Below are positions 1-6,371 of a stretch of 11,655 bases of DNA, one piece after another (positions within the stretch are counted from its first letter, which is position 1; every line of letters starts with the position of its first letter). The DNA lies in the NCBI GenBank assembly GCA_902489215.1, contig CABTZE010000055.1, forward strand, positions 1 through 11,655. Direction: 5' to 3'. This DNA is from an uncultured Brevibacterium sp. (GTDB lineage Bacteria > Actinomycetota > Actinomycetes > Actinomycetales > Brevibacteriaceae). The translations under genes were made by a program, and so were the position numbers. The notes beneath the pieces were generated by a model. That model worked only from the letters and a program-made list of their open reading frames with translations, was not told the origin of the DNA and did no database searches.

Positions 1-566
1 CCCGCCACACCCATGTCGAGGCCATAGATGAAAAGGGCGTTCAGCGCGATGTTGACCCCGAAACCGCCGACGGCGACTATCAGCGGGGTGCGCGTATCCT
101 GCAGACCGCGCAGAAGGCCGGTCGCCGCAATGACGACGAGCATAAACGGAAGCCCCCACCACGAAATCGTGAGATACGAGACCGCACCCGGCACCACCTC
201 GGGAGCCGGGCCGATGAGCTTTACGACACTCTCCAGAAAAGGCAGACCCGCCGCGAGCAGCACTGCGGAGGTGACAAGAGCCAACCACATGCCGTCGAAG
301 CCTGCCGAAACGGCACCTCGTGTGTCACCGCGGCCCAGCCTGCGCGCAACCCGCGGGGTCGTGGCGTAGGCCAGGAAGATCATGAGCCCCAGAACGGTCT
401 GGATGACAGCACCGGCAACGGCCAGGCTGCCCAGAGCATCAGCCCCCAGGTGGCCCACCATCGCGGTGTCGGCCAAGAGGAAAACCGGTTCCGCGGCCAG
501 CGCACCGAGCGCGGGCAGGGCCAGCCGGATGATTTCGCGGTTAAGAGAGACAGGCGGTTGTGACAT
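1..566 (-). CDS. MATE family efflux transporter (DinF-like), N-terminal part, runs off window
   Basis: The reverse strand reads from ATG at 566 without a stop to the window edge, giving 188 complete codons of a very hydrophobic protein. MATE proteins are cytoplasmic-membrane antiporters of about 440-460 residues with 12 helices that export cationic drugs or metabolites using H+ or Na+; only the first half of the N-terminal bundle is visible here. Family signs are the helix-1 region with LALPAL (15-20) and DTAMVGHLG (33-41), the helix-2 segment around GSLAV (46-50), RLGRGD (76-81) and the helix-5/6 region RGLQDTRTPL (153-162) followed by N172 and N176. There is no clear Shine-Dalgarno before the ATG, but a -10-like TAGACT ends 7 bases upstream, so the message may be leaderless. 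It follows a hairpin after the acyl-CoA ligase gene and is probably its own transcription unit. The family call is firm; the substrate is unknown. Confidence 0.88.
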   Translation of the reverse strand, partial: MSQPPVSLNREIIRLALPALGALAAEPVFLLADTAMVGHLGADALGSLAVAGAVIQTVLGLMIFLAYATTPRVARRLGRGDTRGAVSAGFDGMWLALVTSAVLLAAGLPFLESVVKLIGPAPEVVPGAVSYLTISWWGLPFMLVVIAATGLLRGLQDTRTPLIVAVGGFGVNIALNALFIYGLDMGVA

Positions 567-573
567 CGCCGAA

Positions 574-579
574 AGTCTA
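574..579 (-). promoter_or_regulatory. Candidate -10 element of a leaderless promoter for the MATE gene
   Basis: On the minus strand TAGACT (fits TAnnnT) ends 7 bases before the A of the ATG at 566. A start point at the usual distance would fall on or beside the ATG, giving a leaderless mRNA, which is common in actinobacteria and fits the missing Shine-Dalgarno. No convincing -35 is visible, and the place where it would lie overlaps one arm of the upstream hairpin (595-604). Confidence 0.4.
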
Positions 580-594
580 GCGCCCCACGTGACA

Positions 595-638
595 GCGCCG
601 GTCTCCCGAAAGGCTCGATGCTCCCGGAAGACCGGCGC
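595..638 (-). terminator. Hairpin terminator after the acyl-CoA ligase gene (no U-tract)
   Basis: GCGCCGGTCT (595-604) and AGACCGGCGC (629-638) form a perfect 10-bp stem. Pairing resumes for about 3 bp after one mismatch, leaving a loop of roughly 16 bases. It begins 25 bases beyond the stop codon of the acyl-CoA ligase gene. No T-run follows on the minus strand, so it would be a U-tract-less hairpin of the kind often seen in actinobacteria. It could equally act in the 5' region of the MATE gene. Confidence 0.55.
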
Positions 639-663
639 GTGTGGTGGTGGATGCAGTGGCGCG

Positions 664-2358
664 TCAGCCGGCAGTGCCAGAGGCTTCAGCGACTTCGGCA
701 GCCGTGCGGCGGACCTCGCGGCGCAGAATCTTGCCGCTGGCGTTCTTCGGAACCTCGTCGATGAACGTCACTGTGTGCGGAGCCTTGTAGGCAGCCAGAC
801 GTTCGCGGCAGTAGGCAATGAGTTCGGCCTCACTTGCCTGCTGACCGTCTTTGAGGCTGACAAAAGCTGCGACGGTTTCACCCCGGTACTCATCAGGAGC
901 GCCGACGACGGCGGCTTCCATCACGGCGGGATGCCGGTACAGGGCATCCTCGACTTCGCGCGGCCAGACCTTGTAGCCGGAGCTGTTGATCATGTCCTTC
1001 ACCCGGTCGATGATGAACAGCCAACCGTCTTCGTTCATGTAGCCCACGTCCCCGGTGCGCAGTTCGCCACCGGGAATATTGGCTGCGGTGGCTTCGGAGT
1101 TGTTGAGGTAGGACCGGGCGATGATGGGTCCGCTCACACAGATTTCGCCGACCTCGCCGGGACCGACCTCGTTGCCGTCAAGGTCGATGATCCGATACAT
1201 CGTGGCCGCCAGCGGCAGGCCCGCCGACAGAGTGCCGGTCTTCTCATCGACGGGTGCGCGCATTCCCTGCGGCACAGCGGCGGACTGCCCGGAGGTTTCC
1301 GTCAGGCCGTAGCCCTGGCCGACGTAGTGTCCCGTGCGCTCTTCGAACTTTTCAACGAGCGCTTCCGGTACGGGTGCTCCGCCGGAGTTGATCGCGGTGA
1401 AGCTGTCGAACTCAGTGCCGGTGAACTCCGGGTGGGCCAAGAGTGCGAGAAATGCGGTTGTCGGGCCGGCCATGGCGTGCGGCTTCTCTTCACGCAGCAT
1501 GCGCAGCACCGAGGACGGTTCGAACCGGTAGTTCATGACGAGCGTGCTCGCACATGCGACGGCCGCCAGCATCTGGGTGACGAAACCCGTGATGTGGAAG
1601 ACCGGTGCCAGAGTGAAGTAGGAGTGCTCGGGACCGTAGTCGTTCTGAATCTTTGCCATCTGGGCGTTGTGGGCGATGGCCACGTGCAGGATCTCGGCTC
1701 CTTTGGAACGGCCGGACGTTCCCGAGGTGTAGCCAATCATTGCCGGATCGTTCGGACCGACCGGGGGTTCAGTGGGAACACTGTCGGTGTTTCCGCTCTC
1801 GAGGACCGTGCGGATGGCAGTGAGGAAGTCGGTCTGACCGGTGTCCGTGTTCTGCATCAGCGGGGCGATGGCAGCCGGCAGCTGGCCGGTGATGAAGGCG
1901 TCTTCGCTGACGGTGAAGATCTGCGGGATGTGCTGCGCCCACTGTGCCACCCTGTCGTTCCAGGCGTGGGCGGACACGACAATCGCCTTGGGCTGCGAGT
2001 CGTTGAAGATGTGCTCGAGTTCACCCCGATACATGGGGTTGAGCGGGACCACCTGGCCGCCGAGCTTCCACGTGGCAAACACCGCAATCGGGAACGCGGG
2101 CACGTTCTGCATGTACAGGCCCAGCCTGTCGCCGGCGCCGAAGCCGCCGTCGGCCAGAACCTGTGCAAAAGCCCGCGCGTAGGCGTCGAATTCACGGTAG
2201 GTGATGGTCGTGCCCCAATAGCGGATCGCGGGACCATCGGGATTGGTGCGCACCGCTTCGTGAAGCAGATGAAGCATCGTGGTGTCGGGAATCGGGCGGC
2301 CATAGCCTTCGTGCTGCGCACCGGTCTTCAACCAGGGGCGTTCGTCAAACCAGCTCAT
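664..2358 (-). CDS. AMP-forming acyl-CoA synthetase (fatty acid/carboxylic acid-CoA ligase)
   Basis: This 564-residue ANL-superfamily enzyme would join a carboxylic acid to CoA through an acyl-adenylate, using ATP and releasing AMP and PPi. The length fits fadD-type ligases. Visible core motifs are the phosphate loop YTSGTSGRSKG (210-220), YGLTE (350-354), TGD (435-437), DRVKD (451-455) and GYKVWPREVE (461-470). The C-terminal PKNASGKILR (538-547) contains the catalytic Lys543. There is no signal peptide or membrane segment, so it should be cytosolic. The ATG at 2358 is supported by GAAAGGA (2364-2370) at 5 bases. A terminator upstream (2538-2576) and a candidate promoter (2433-2460) separate it from the thiolase gene, although the neighbourhood suggests it feeds acyl-CoA into the same pathway. 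Chain length cannot be read from sequence; medium or long chain is only a guess, and other carboxylates are possible. Confidence 0.93.
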   Translation of the reverse strand: MSWFDERPWLKTGAQHEGYGRPIPDTTMLHLLHEAVRTNPDGPAIRYWGTTITYREFDAYARAFAQVLADGGFGAGDRLGLYMQNVPAFPIAVFATWKLGGQVVPLNPMYRGELEHIFNDSQPKAIVVSAHAWNDRVAQWAQHIPQIFTVSEDAFITGQLPAAIAPLMQNTDTGQTDFLTAIRTVLESGNTDSVPTEPPVGPNDPAMIGYTSGTSGRSKGAEILHVAIAHNAQMAKIQNDYGPEHSYFTLAPVFHITGFVTQMLAAVACASTLVMNYRFEPSSVLRMLREEKPHAMAGPTTAFLALLAHPEFTGTEFDSFTAINSGGAPVPEALVEKFEERTGHYVGQGYGLTETSGQSAAVPQGMRAPVDEKTGTLSAGLPLAATMYRIIDLDGNEVGPGEVGEICVSGPIIARSYLNNSEATAANIPGGELRTGDVGYMNEDGWLFIIDRVKDMINSSGYKVWPREVEDALYRHPAVMEAAVVGAPDEYRGETVAAFVSLKDGQQASEAELIAYCRERLAAYKAPHTVTFIDEVPKNASGKILRREVRRTAAEVAEASGTAG

Positions 2359-2432
2359 TGTCGTCCTTTCACGTCTTTGTGAACGGGTGGATCAGTGGGT
2401 TGGAGCGCCGACGCAGGGCCTTCGCTCCTCAC

Positions 2433-2460
2433 ACAATAGGACATGCTCCGTGGGCTGCAA
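2433..2460 (-). promoter_or_regulatory. Candidate promoter of the acyl-CoA ligase gene
   Basis: The minus strand shows TTGCAG (2455-2460), a 16-base spacer and TATTGT (2433-2438). The -10 matches TATAAT at 4 of 6 positions and the -35 matches TTGACA at 3 of 6. It lies between the thiolase terminator and the ligase ATG and would give a 5' leader of roughly 70 bases. The rest of the 273-base gap (2359-2631) holds the terminator and nothing else I can name. Confidence 0.35.
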
Positions 2461-2537
2461 CAGATGAAAGCGCGTCGAATCCGCGAGACAGCTGCTGCTG
2501 GCTGCCGAAGAATGCGCGCACCGGGGCAAAAGACTGA

Positions 2538-2576
2538 CAAAATGTGCCCCGGACCTTTTCCAGGATCCGGGGCACA
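2538..2576 (-). terminator. Rho-independent terminator of the dehydrogenase-thiolase unit
   Basis: TGTGCCCCGGA (2543-2553) pairs perfectly over 11 bp with its complement at 2566-2576, extended by a short paired segment past a one-base bulge. On the minus strand the stem is followed at once by TTTTG and then TCAGTCTTTTG, a recognisable U-tract. It lies 55 bases after the thiolase stop. This is the most canonical intrinsic terminator in the window. Confidence 0.88.
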
Positions 2577-2631
2577 GTTGCTGAATTCAGAGTGAGCCAG
2601 ATGAGCCGGTGAGGCTCACCCTGCTTGAGCG

Positions 2632-3834
2632 TTAGGCGACTTCGAACAGACCAGCAGCGCCCATACCGCCGCCAACGCACATCGTGACGACGACGTACTT
2701 GGCTCCTCGGCGTTTGCCTTCCAGCAGAGCGTGGCCGGTGAGGCGAGCACCGGACATGCCGTACGGGTGGCCCACGGAGATCGCTCCGCCGTTGACGTTG
2801 AACTTCTCCGGGTCAATACCCAAGCGGTCACGGCAGTACAGAGCCTGCACCGCGAAGGCCTCATTGAGTTCCCACAGGCCGATGTCGTCAACCGTCAGAC
2901 CGTGCTGCTTCAGCAGTTTGGGCACGGCGTAGACCGGCCCGATGCCCATTTCGTCCGGGTCCAGTCCGGCAACCGCGATGCCGCGGTAAATGCCCAGGGG
3001 CTCAAGCCCACGGCGGGATGCTTCCTCTGCGGACATGAGGACGGAAGCCGAAGCGCCGTCGGACAGCTGTGAAGCGTTGCCGGCGGTGATCGTCGGGTTG
3101 TCGGAGTAGTCCCCTGGAGGCAGAACGGGGTTCAGTCCCGCGAGACCTTCCAGTGTGGTCGAGGGGCGGTTGCCCTCATCGTGCTCCAGGACGGTTTCGA
3201 CTTCGGAGATTTCCTTGGTCTCTTTGTCCTGGACGAGCTTGACCGACGGCAGAGGGACGATTTCATCATCGAAGCGTCCAGCTTCCTGTGCTGCGGCGGT
3301 GCGCATCTGCGACTGGTAGGAGTATTCATCCTGCGATTCGCGGGACACACCGTAGCGGGCAGCGACGACCTCGGCGGTTTTCAGCATCGGCATGTAGAGA
3401 TCCGGCTGGTGCTCGGCAAACCACGGGTCGCGGGAGCGGTACTGGTCGGCGAAGTGTTCGTTCTGCACCAGCGAAATCGATTCGACTCCCCCGCCGACGG
3501 CGATGTCGAAGCCGTCGACGATGATCTGCTTGGCCGCCGTCGAAATCGCCATGAGGCCGGAAGCGCACTGCCGGTCGATTGTCATACCGGCAACCGAGGT
3601 CGGTAGGCCCGCCCGGATGGCGGCCTGGCGGCCCAGGTTTGTGCTCTGAGCGCCGTGCTGGACGGCCGCACCGAGAATGACGTCGTCGACTTCGGGGCCT
3701 TCCAAGCCTGCTCGCTGGACCGCGTGCTTAATGGCGTGGCCCGCGAGTTCCTGCGGCATGGTGTTGTTGAAAGCACCCCGGTAGGCCTTGCCAATCGGTG
3801 TGCGCGCTGTCGAAACGATGACTGCGTCTGTCAT
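2632..3834 (-). CDS. Thiolase (acetyl-CoA C-acyltransferase, FadA/AtoB family)
   Basis: This 400-residue thiolase II family enzyme would cleave 3-ketoacyl-CoA with CoA to acetyl-CoA and a shortened acyl-CoA, or run the reverse condensation. The nucleophile Cys90 lies in DRQCASG, the GHP histidine is His356 in NGGAISVGHP, and the second catalytic Cys386 is in CVGGGMG (386-392). NEAFAVQ (324-330) is also present. The length is typical, and there is no signal or membrane segment. The reading frame stays open about 270 bases upstream into the dehydrogenase gene, but the ATG at 3834 is chosen because AGGAGG (3839-3844) sits 4 bases before it and the family N-terminus (DAVIVSTARTPIGKAYRG) begins there. 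It lies 118 bases after the FabG-like gene, most likely in the same transcript. Degradative versus biosynthetic use cannot be decided from sequence; the neighbouring acyl-CoA ligase favours beta-oxidation. Confidence 0.95.
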   Translation of the reverse strand: MTDAVIVSTARTPIGKAYRGAFNNTMPQELAGHAIKHAVQRAGLEGPEVDDVILGAAVQHGAQSTNLGRQAAIRAGLPTSVAGMTIDRQCASGLMAISTAAKQIIVDGFDIAVGGGVESISLVQNEHFADQYRSRDPWFAEHQPDLYMPMLKTAEVVAARYGVSRESQDEYSYQSQMRTAAAQEAGRFDDEIVPLPSVKLVQDKETKEISEVETVLEHDEGNRPSTTLEGLAGLNPVLPPGDYSDNPTITAGNASQLSDGASASVLMSAEEASRRGLEPLGIYRGIAVAGLDPDEMGIGPVYAVPKLLKQHGLTVDDIGLWELNEAFAVQALYCRDRLGIDPEKFNVNGGAISVGHPYGMSGARLTGHALLEGKRRGAKYVVVTMCVGGGMGAAGLFEVA

Positions 3835-3838
3835 GTGT

Positions 3839-3844
3839 CCTCCT
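3839..3844 (-). promoter_or_regulatory. Strong Shine-Dalgarno fixing the thiolase start
   Basis: The minus strand has a full AGGAGG 4 bases before the ATG at 3834. It decides the thiolase start against the longer open frame that would otherwise run through the repeat array and into the dehydrogenase gene. Confidence 0.85.
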
Positions 3845-3882
3845 GTGTGGGATGTGGGTTGGCCCAGTGGTTTCCGGCTGAG

Positions 3883-3956
3883 CCGCGGGGCTCGGGTCAG
3901 CCGCGGGGCTCGGGTCAGCCGCGGGCCTGTGGCGTCAGCCGCGGGGCTCGGGTCAG
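3883..3956 (-). repeat. Array of an 18-bp GC-rich unit across the end of the FabG-like gene
   Basis: Plus-strand unit CCGCGGGGCTCGGGTCAG occurs exactly at 3883-3900, 3901-3918 and 3939-3956. A 20-bp variant (CCGCGGGCCTGTGGCGTCAG) sits at 3919-3938, and a partial copy (CCGCGGGGGCC) continues into the dehydrogenase coding region from 3957. Each unit starts with the palindrome CCGCGG. The GAGCC-GCGG-GGCTC segment of the first copy can fold as a 5-bp hairpin. The dehydrogenase stop codon (3953-3955) lies inside the last full copy. In that reading frame a unit encodes Pro-Glu-Pro-Arg-Gly-stop, close to the real C-terminus Gly-Gly-Pro-Arg-Gly-stop. This suggests that the 3' end of the gene was duplicated in tandem. 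No known function is recognised. Confidence 0.9.
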
Positions 3957-4702
3957 CCGCGGGGGCCGCCGGCGACATAGAGAACCTGACCGGACACGAA
4001 TCCGCTGGCTTCCGAAGCGAAGAACGCCGCAGCGTTTGCAATGTCTTCGGGCACGCCACCGCGTCCCACCGGGATGGCGCTGACAGCCCGTTCAACAAAC
4101 GACTCAAAGTCCATGCCCACGCGTTCGGCGGTGGCCTTCGTCATGTCAGTCTGGATGAATCCGGGAGCAATTGCGTTGGCGGTCACCCCGAACTTGCCCA
4201 GTTCAATCGCGTAGGTCTTCGTAAGCCCCTGCACGCCGGCCTTTGCAGCTGCATAGTTCGACTGACCGCGGTTGCCCAGTGCCGATGTGGAGCTCAGCGA
4301 GATGATGCGGCCGAATTTCTCAGCCACCATGTACTCCTGGCAGGCCTTCGTCATGAGGAAGTTGCCCTCCAGGTGCACGGCAAGCACCTTCTGGAAGTCG
4401 TGCAGCGGCATCTTGAACAGCAGATTATCCAGAATGATGCCGGCGTTGTTGACCAGCACTGTCGGCGGGCCGAGTTCGTCAGCGGTCTTCTTCACCGCCG
4501 CCTGTACCTGTTCTTCATCCGACACGTCAGCGCCGATGCCGATGGCTTCGCCCCCTGCCGCTTTGATCGCCTCAACTGTGTCGCGCGTGTCTTCTTCTTT
4601 CAGGTCGAATACCGCGACCTTGTGTCCGTCAGCTGCGAGTCGTTTTGCTGTTGCCGCGCCGATTCCGCGGGCGGCTCCGGTGACGATTGCTGTGCGCGCC
4701 AT
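3953..4702 (-). CDS. FabG-like short-chain dehydrogenase/reductase (3-hydroxyacyl-CoA or 3-oxoacyl-ACP)
   Basis: This 249-residue classical SDR would interconvert 3-hydroxyacyl and 3-ketoacyl thioesters with NAD(P)(H). The Rossmann motif TGAARGIG is at 8-15, D60 in GADV binds adenine, and NNAG is at 85-88. Catalytic Ser138 is followed by Tyr150 and Lys154 in YAAAK. The position usually held by the fourth catalytic residue Asn (normally NL.G) is His110 in AVHLEG. Asp33 in VFDL at the end of the second strand favours NAD(H). The start at 4702 has AGGAGG (4711-4716) 8 bases upstream. The thiolase gene follows, and context plus Asp33 suggest 3-hydroxyacyl-CoA dehydrogenase rather than the fatty-acid-synthesis reductase. 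A FabG role is not excluded; products of this type are usually labelled FabG. The last codons and stop lie in the repeat array. Confidence 0.92.
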   Translation of the reverse strand: MARTAIVTGAARGIGAATAKRLAADGHKVAVFDLKEEDTRDTVEAIKAAGGEAIGIGADVSDEEQVQAAVKKTADELGPPTVLVNNAGIILDNLLFKMPLHDFQKVLAVHLEGNFLMTKACQEYMVAEKFGRIISLSSTSALGNRGQSNYAAAKAGVQGLTKTYAIELGKFGVTANAIAPGFIQTDMTKATAERVGMDFESFVERAVSAIPVGRGGVPEDIANAAAFFASEASGFVSGQVLYVAGGPRG

Positions 4703-4710
4703 AGATCATT

Positions 4711-4716
4711 CCTCCT
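4711..4716 (-). promoter_or_regulatory. Shine-Dalgarno of the FabG-like gene
   Basis: AGGAGG on the minus strand lies 8 bases before the ATG at 4702. An earlier out-of-frame ATG (7 bases upstream) sits too close to the Shine-Dalgarno to be used. Confidence 0.8.
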
Positions 4717-4756
4717 GGTGGTTCTGCGTCTTTGCTGAAAACCTGGTGCGCTTCCT

Positions 4757-4786
4757 TTTCTACCGCTCAGTCGGAACTTTCCGCAA
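4757..4786 (-). promoter_or_regulatory. Weak candidate promoter for the dehydrogenase-thiolase unit
   Basis: TTGCGG (4781-4786), an 18-base spacer and TAGAAA (4757-4762) can be read on the minus strand between the der hairpin and the FabG-like gene. The match is weak. It is listed because a new transcription unit should start in this 97-base stretch (4703-4799). Confidence 0.25.
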
Positions 4787-4799
4787 GAGGTGTCCACAA

Positions 4800-4848
4800 G
4801 GCAGAAGGGGCCGGTGGGACGCTCATGGTCCCGCCGGCCCCTTCTGCC
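4800..4848 (-). terminator. Long hairpin terminator after der
   Basis: Arms 4800-4820 and 4828-4848 pair over 21 bp with a single wobble or mismatch, around a 7-base loop (GCTCATG). The stem is about three-quarters G+C and begins 11 bases after the der stop. No real U-tract follows in either direction, so termination would rest on stem strength. It marks the likely end of the xerD-to-der transcript. Confidence 0.8.
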
Positions 4849-4859
4849 GCGGTTGAAGC

Positions 4860-6371
4860 TCAGCGCTTCTTGCGCTTTTCGCGGATGCGCATGGAGATCT
4901 CAATCGGGGTGCCTTCGAAGTCGAAGACCTCCCGCAGACGCCGCTCGATGAATCGGCGGTAGCCAGGATCGAGGAAGCCGGTGGTGAACAGAACGAACTT
5001 CGGCGGCCTGCTGCCGGCCTGGGTTCCGAACAGGATGCGCGGCTGTTTGCCGCCTCGAAGCGGGTGCGGGTTGGCCGCGACAAGCTCAGCCAGGAACGCG
5101 TTGAGCTTGCCGGTGGGAATGCGGTTCTCCCAGCTCTCAAGCGCCGTTTCCATGGCCGGGACCAGCCGTTCGACGTGGCGACCCGATTCGGCGGAGATGT
5201 TGACGCGCGGAGCCCAGCTGATATGGCCGAACTCGCGTTCGATCTCACGTTCCAGGTTCCACCGGCGCTCATCGTCCAGCAGGTCCCACTTGTTGAACGC
5301 CACGACGAGGCCGCGACCGGCGTCGATGACGTTGCGGATGATCTTCATGTCCTGGTCCGAGATGACCTCGCTGGCCTCCAGCAGGACCACTGCGACCTCC
5401 GAGCGCTCAAGCGCGGTCTGGGTGCGCAGTGAGGCGTAGAACTCTGAGCCGCTGGCGTTCTTCGAGCGCTTGCGGATGCCCGCGGTGTCGATAAAGCGCC
5501 ACTGCCGCCCGCCGAGCTCCACCAGTTCGTCGACCGGGTCACGTGTGGTGCCGGCTTCGTTGTCGACGACCACTCGTTTGTGGCCGACGATCTTGTTCAG
5601 CAGCGAAGACTTGCCGACATTGGGCCGCCCGACGAGTGCCACGCGGCGTGGTCCGCCGCGCTCCATCGCCTGGTCGATCTGCGACTGCTCCGGCAGGATT
5701 TTGAGAACCTCATCGAGGAGGTCTGCCACACCGTTTCCGTGCATGGCGGAAATGGGGTGCGGCTCCCCCATGCCCAGCGACCACAGTTCGGCCGCACTCA
5801 AAAGGTCCTTGTCGCTGTCGACCTTGTTCGCCGCGAGCAGCACCGGCTTCTTGGTGCGGCGCAGCATGCGCACAATGTGTTCGTCAGTTGCCGTCACACC
5901 CGTGCGGACGTCGACGACGAGGACAACGGCGTCGGCGAGTTCAACGGCGACTTCAGCCTGTTCGGCAATGCGCGAAGCAATGCCCTTTGAGTCGATGTCC
6001 CAACCGCCGGTGTCGACGAGCGTGATTTTGCGGCCAGCCCACTGCGCGGGGTAGCTCACGCGGTCACGCGTGACTCCGGGGATGTCTTCCACAACAGCTT
6101 CGCGGCGGCCGAGAATTCGGTTGACGAATGACGATTTGCCCACGTTCGGGCGGCCGACAATGGCCAGTACGGGTGCTGGGCCGTCGTCTTCGTCATCATC
6201 GTCAAAGCCTGCGCCATAGGCGTTGAGCAGGTCCGCGTCTTCGTCTTCGAGGTCGTATTCCTGCAGTCCGGCCAGCAGCGATTCAGCGCGCTTCTGCGCG
6301 TCGTCATCGCTGATTTCGCTGATCCGGCGGGCGAAATCATCGTCTTGGGTGCCGGTGTACTCCTCAGCCAC
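4860..6371 (-). CDS. der: GTPase Der (EngA), ribosome biogenesis
   Basis: Der is an essential GTPase with two tandem G domains that assists assembly of the 50S ribosomal subunit. The 503 residues comprise an acidic N-terminal extension (1-65, with the run DDDDEDD at 57-63), G domain 1, G domain 2 and a KH-like C-terminal domain (about 415-497) with a basic tail (REKRKKR). G domain 1 has GRPNVGKS (73-80), DTGG (120-123) and NKVD (182-185). G domain 2 has GRPNVGKS (248-255), DTAG (295-298) and NKWD (360-363). The start is GTG at 6371, overlapping the cmk stop by 8 bases (GTGGCTGA). Typical Der is about 440-490 residues; the excess is the N-terminal extension, which other actinobacterial Der proteins also carry. 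It is the last gene of the long gene string, followed by a strong hairpin. Confidence 0.97.
   Translation of the reverse strand: MAEEYTGTQDDDFARRISEISDDDAQKRAESLLAGLQEYDLEDEDADLLNAYGAGFDDDDEDDGPAPVLAIVGRPNVGKSSFVNRILGRREAVVEDIPGVTRDRVSYPAQWAGRKITLVDTGGWDIDSKGIASRIAEQAEVAVELADAVVLVVDVRTGVTATDEHIVRMLRRTKKPVLLAANKVDSDKDLLSAAELWSLGMGEPHPISAMHGNGVADLLDEVLKILPEQSQIDQAMERGGPRRVALVGRPNVGKSSLLNKIVGHKRVVVDNEAGTTRDPVDELVELGGRQWRFIDTAGIRKRSKNASGSEFYASLRTQTALERSEVAVVLLEASEVISDQDMKIIRNVIDAGRGLVVAFNKWDLLDDERRWNLEREIEREFGHISWAPRVNISAESGRHVERLVPAMETALESWENRIPTGKLNAFLAELVAANPHPLRGGKQPRILFGTQAGSRPPKFVLFTTGFLDPGYRRFIERRLREVFDFEGTPIEISMRIREKRKKR

Noticed and set aside
382..2382. Long open frame on the plus strand (666 codons)
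   Set aside because: It lies antisense to the acyl-CoA ligase gene, which has all its family motifs. The translation is low-complexity, family-less, and typical of the mirror frame of a GC-rich gene.
2429..2680. Small minus-strand open frames between the thiolase and ligase genes
   Set aside because: They run through the intrinsic terminator hairpin and the thiolase 3' end, and lack a Shine-Dalgarno or conserved features.
3883..3956. CRISPR-like repeats
   Set aside because: Units are 18 bp, directly adjacent with no spacers, and no cas genes are nearby.
3835..4107. 91-codon N-terminal extension of the thiolase
   Set aside because: It reads the 3' end of the dehydrogenase gene and the repeat in another frame. 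A full AGGAGG and the family N-terminus fix the start at 3834.
3788..4738. Plus-strand frame of 316 codons
   Set aside because: Antisense to the FabG-like gene and the repeat array; its repeats are simply the 18-bp array translated. No recognisable domain.
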